A stretch of 64,000 nt of DNA from VFMC01 sp963791635. Lineage in GTDB: Bacteria > Actinomycetota > Acidimicrobiia > Acidimicrobiales > Ilumatobacteraceae. Shown here piece after piece: positions 63,299 through 64,000 of the stretch. The stretch covers positions 558,001-622,000 of the forward strand of contig CAWBTC010000017.1 in the NCBI GenBank assembly GCA_963791635.1, read 5' to 3'. The position numbers were made by a program, and so were the translations under genes. The notes under the pieces are model-generated. The model was not told where the DNA came from and searched no databases. It saw only the letters and a program-made list of their open reading frames with translations. Position 1 is the first letter of the stretch. Each line of letters opens with the position of its first letter.

Positions 63299-63304
63299 TA
63301 GGAT
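63299..63304 (+). promoter_or_regulatory. -10 box of cysS
   Basis: TAGGAT ends 8 nt before ATG 63313; no SD. Confidence 0.45.
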
Positions 63305-63312
63305 CAGCGCCC

Positions 63313-64000
63313 ATGTTGCACCTGTACGACACCGCCACACGGGAAGTTCGCGAGCTGCAGCTCCGCGAGCCCGGCACGGTGAGCATGTACCTGTGCGGAC
63401 CCACCGTGTACGGCCCGCCCCATCTCGGCCACGGCCGAGCCACGCTCATCTACGACGTGCTGCGTCGCTACCTCGAGTGGACCGGCCTGCGGGTTCGTCT
63501 CGTCAGCAACATCACCGACATCGACGACAGCATCATCGGCCGGGCCAACCTCGAGCAGCGTCCGTGGCAGGAGATCACGCACACGTGCGAGGCGGTCTGG
63601 TTCGAGGCGATGGGCAAGATCAACGTCGCCCGTCCCACCGATGTGCCGCGCGCCACGGAGTACGTGGTGGAGATGGTGGACATGATCGGCCGGCTGGTCG
63701 ACGACGGCGCCGCGTACCTCACCGACGACGGCTTGTACTTCAGCGTCGAGAAGGTGCCCGACTACGGCCTGCTCGTCCACCAGAGCCTCGACGACATGCT
63801 CGCCGGTGGCGGCGACCGCGAGGTGTTCGGCGCCGGCAACAAGCGGCATCCCGCCGACTTCGTGCTGTGGAAGTTCTCCAAACCCGGTGAGCCGTCGTGG
63901 CCCTCGCCGTGGGGCGAGGGTCGCCCGGGGTGGCACAGCGAGTGCGTGGTGATGAGCCTCGACCTGTTGGGCGAGGGCTTCGACCTCCACTGCGGTGGGC
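63313..64000 (+). CDS. cysS: Cysteinyl-tRNA synthetase (3' end outside window)
   Basis: The first ~229 residues of CysRS. It starts MLHLYDTATREVRELQLREP, with the Zn-ligand Cys and HIGH motif in MYLCGPTVYGPPHLGHGRAT, then SNITDIDDSIIGRA, and the second Zn region GWHSECVVMSLDLLG. The CGPTVYGPPHLGH form fits CysRS rather than the mycothiol ligase MshC, which usually reads CGITPYDATHLGH. The KMSKS part and the C-terminal domain lie beyond the window. Confidence 0.93.
   Translation, partial: MLHLYDTATREVRELQLREPGTVSMYLCGPTVYGPPHLGHGRATLIYDVLRRYLEWTGLRVRLVSNITDIDDSIIGRANLEQRPWQEITHTCEAVWFEAMGKINVARPTDVPRATEYVVEMVDMIGRLVDDGAAYLTDDGLYFSVEKVPDYGLLVHQSLDDMLAGGGDREVFGAGNKRHPADFVLWKFSKPGEPSWPSPWGEGRPGWHSECVVMSLDLLGEGFDLHCGG

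Overview
The window is GC-rich actinobacterial chromosome. Its gene content and order fit the class Acidimicrobiia, perhaps an Ilumatobacter-like lineage; this placement is inferred from gene content and not tested by phylogeny. The evidence is the block rplM-rpsI-glmM-glmS-acpS-nnr-alr-tsaE-tsaB-rimI-tsaD followed by groESL, mycofactocin genes, an F420-type nitroreductase, NDMA-dependent alcohol dehydrogenases, and secreted proteins with a repeated module ending in VVDVNG-like motifs. No rRNA, tRNA or CRISPR array was seen.

Layout. 0-5.5 kb is an accessory stretch: a truncated membrane protein, a decayed IS110 transposase, a secreted repeat protein flanked by two copies of a ~63-bp repeat, and a GT4 glycosyltransferase. 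5.5-19.3 kb is the housekeeping block for ribosomal proteins, amino-sugar synthesis, cofactor and NAD(P)HX repair, D-alanine, t6A tRNA modification, dihydrouridine and Maf. It holds an unusually large GlmS-like protein (1131 aa) and a frameshifted alr. 19.4-25.7 kb carries an uncharacterised tandem family of membrane-anchored extracytoplasmic proteins on the minus strand: three genes with 4-bp overlaps, one of them a two-unit fusion. 25.7-28 kb is groESL with two CIRCE operators and a terminator. 28-41.7 kb mixes a PilZ protein with a small partner, a Nudix CoA hydrolase, a secreted phospholipase A2, a PLP decarboxylase, hydrolases, a large secreted DUF4185-like protein, guaA, an NlpC/P60 hydrolase, an APH-like kinase and a frameshifted dienelactone hydrolase. 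41.8-51.8 kb (minus strand) holds acyl-CoA synthetase, VOC, HAD, SDR, class III aminotransferase, a FadH/OYE oxidoreductase, a Ddn-type nitroreductase, plsY and mftC-mftB-mftA. 52-57.1 kb (plus) has a HelR-like helicase, an NDMA-type alcohol dehydrogenase and a MoxR/VWA pair. 57.1-63.2 kb (minus) has an LCP protein, a second NDMA-type alcohol dehydrogenase, an L,D-transpeptidase and valS; cysS begins at the right edge.

The most coherent theme is mycofactocin redox metabolism. A 39-residue precursor, its RRE carrier and its radical SAM maturase lie within 10 kb of a mycofactocin-type OYE oxidoreductase and two alcohol dehydrogenases of the family that uses this cofactor, but mftD, mftE and mftF are absent from the window. 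Near-perfect palindromes sit beside the promoters of mftA, the helicase and the class III aminotransferase.

Many first genes of transcription units have a TAnnnT box 6-10 nt before the start codon and no Shine-Dalgarno, so leaderless transcription looks common. Three conserved genes (alr, mftC, the dienelactone hydrolase) each carry an apparent one-base insertion; whether these are real or assembly errors decides whether the genes are functional.
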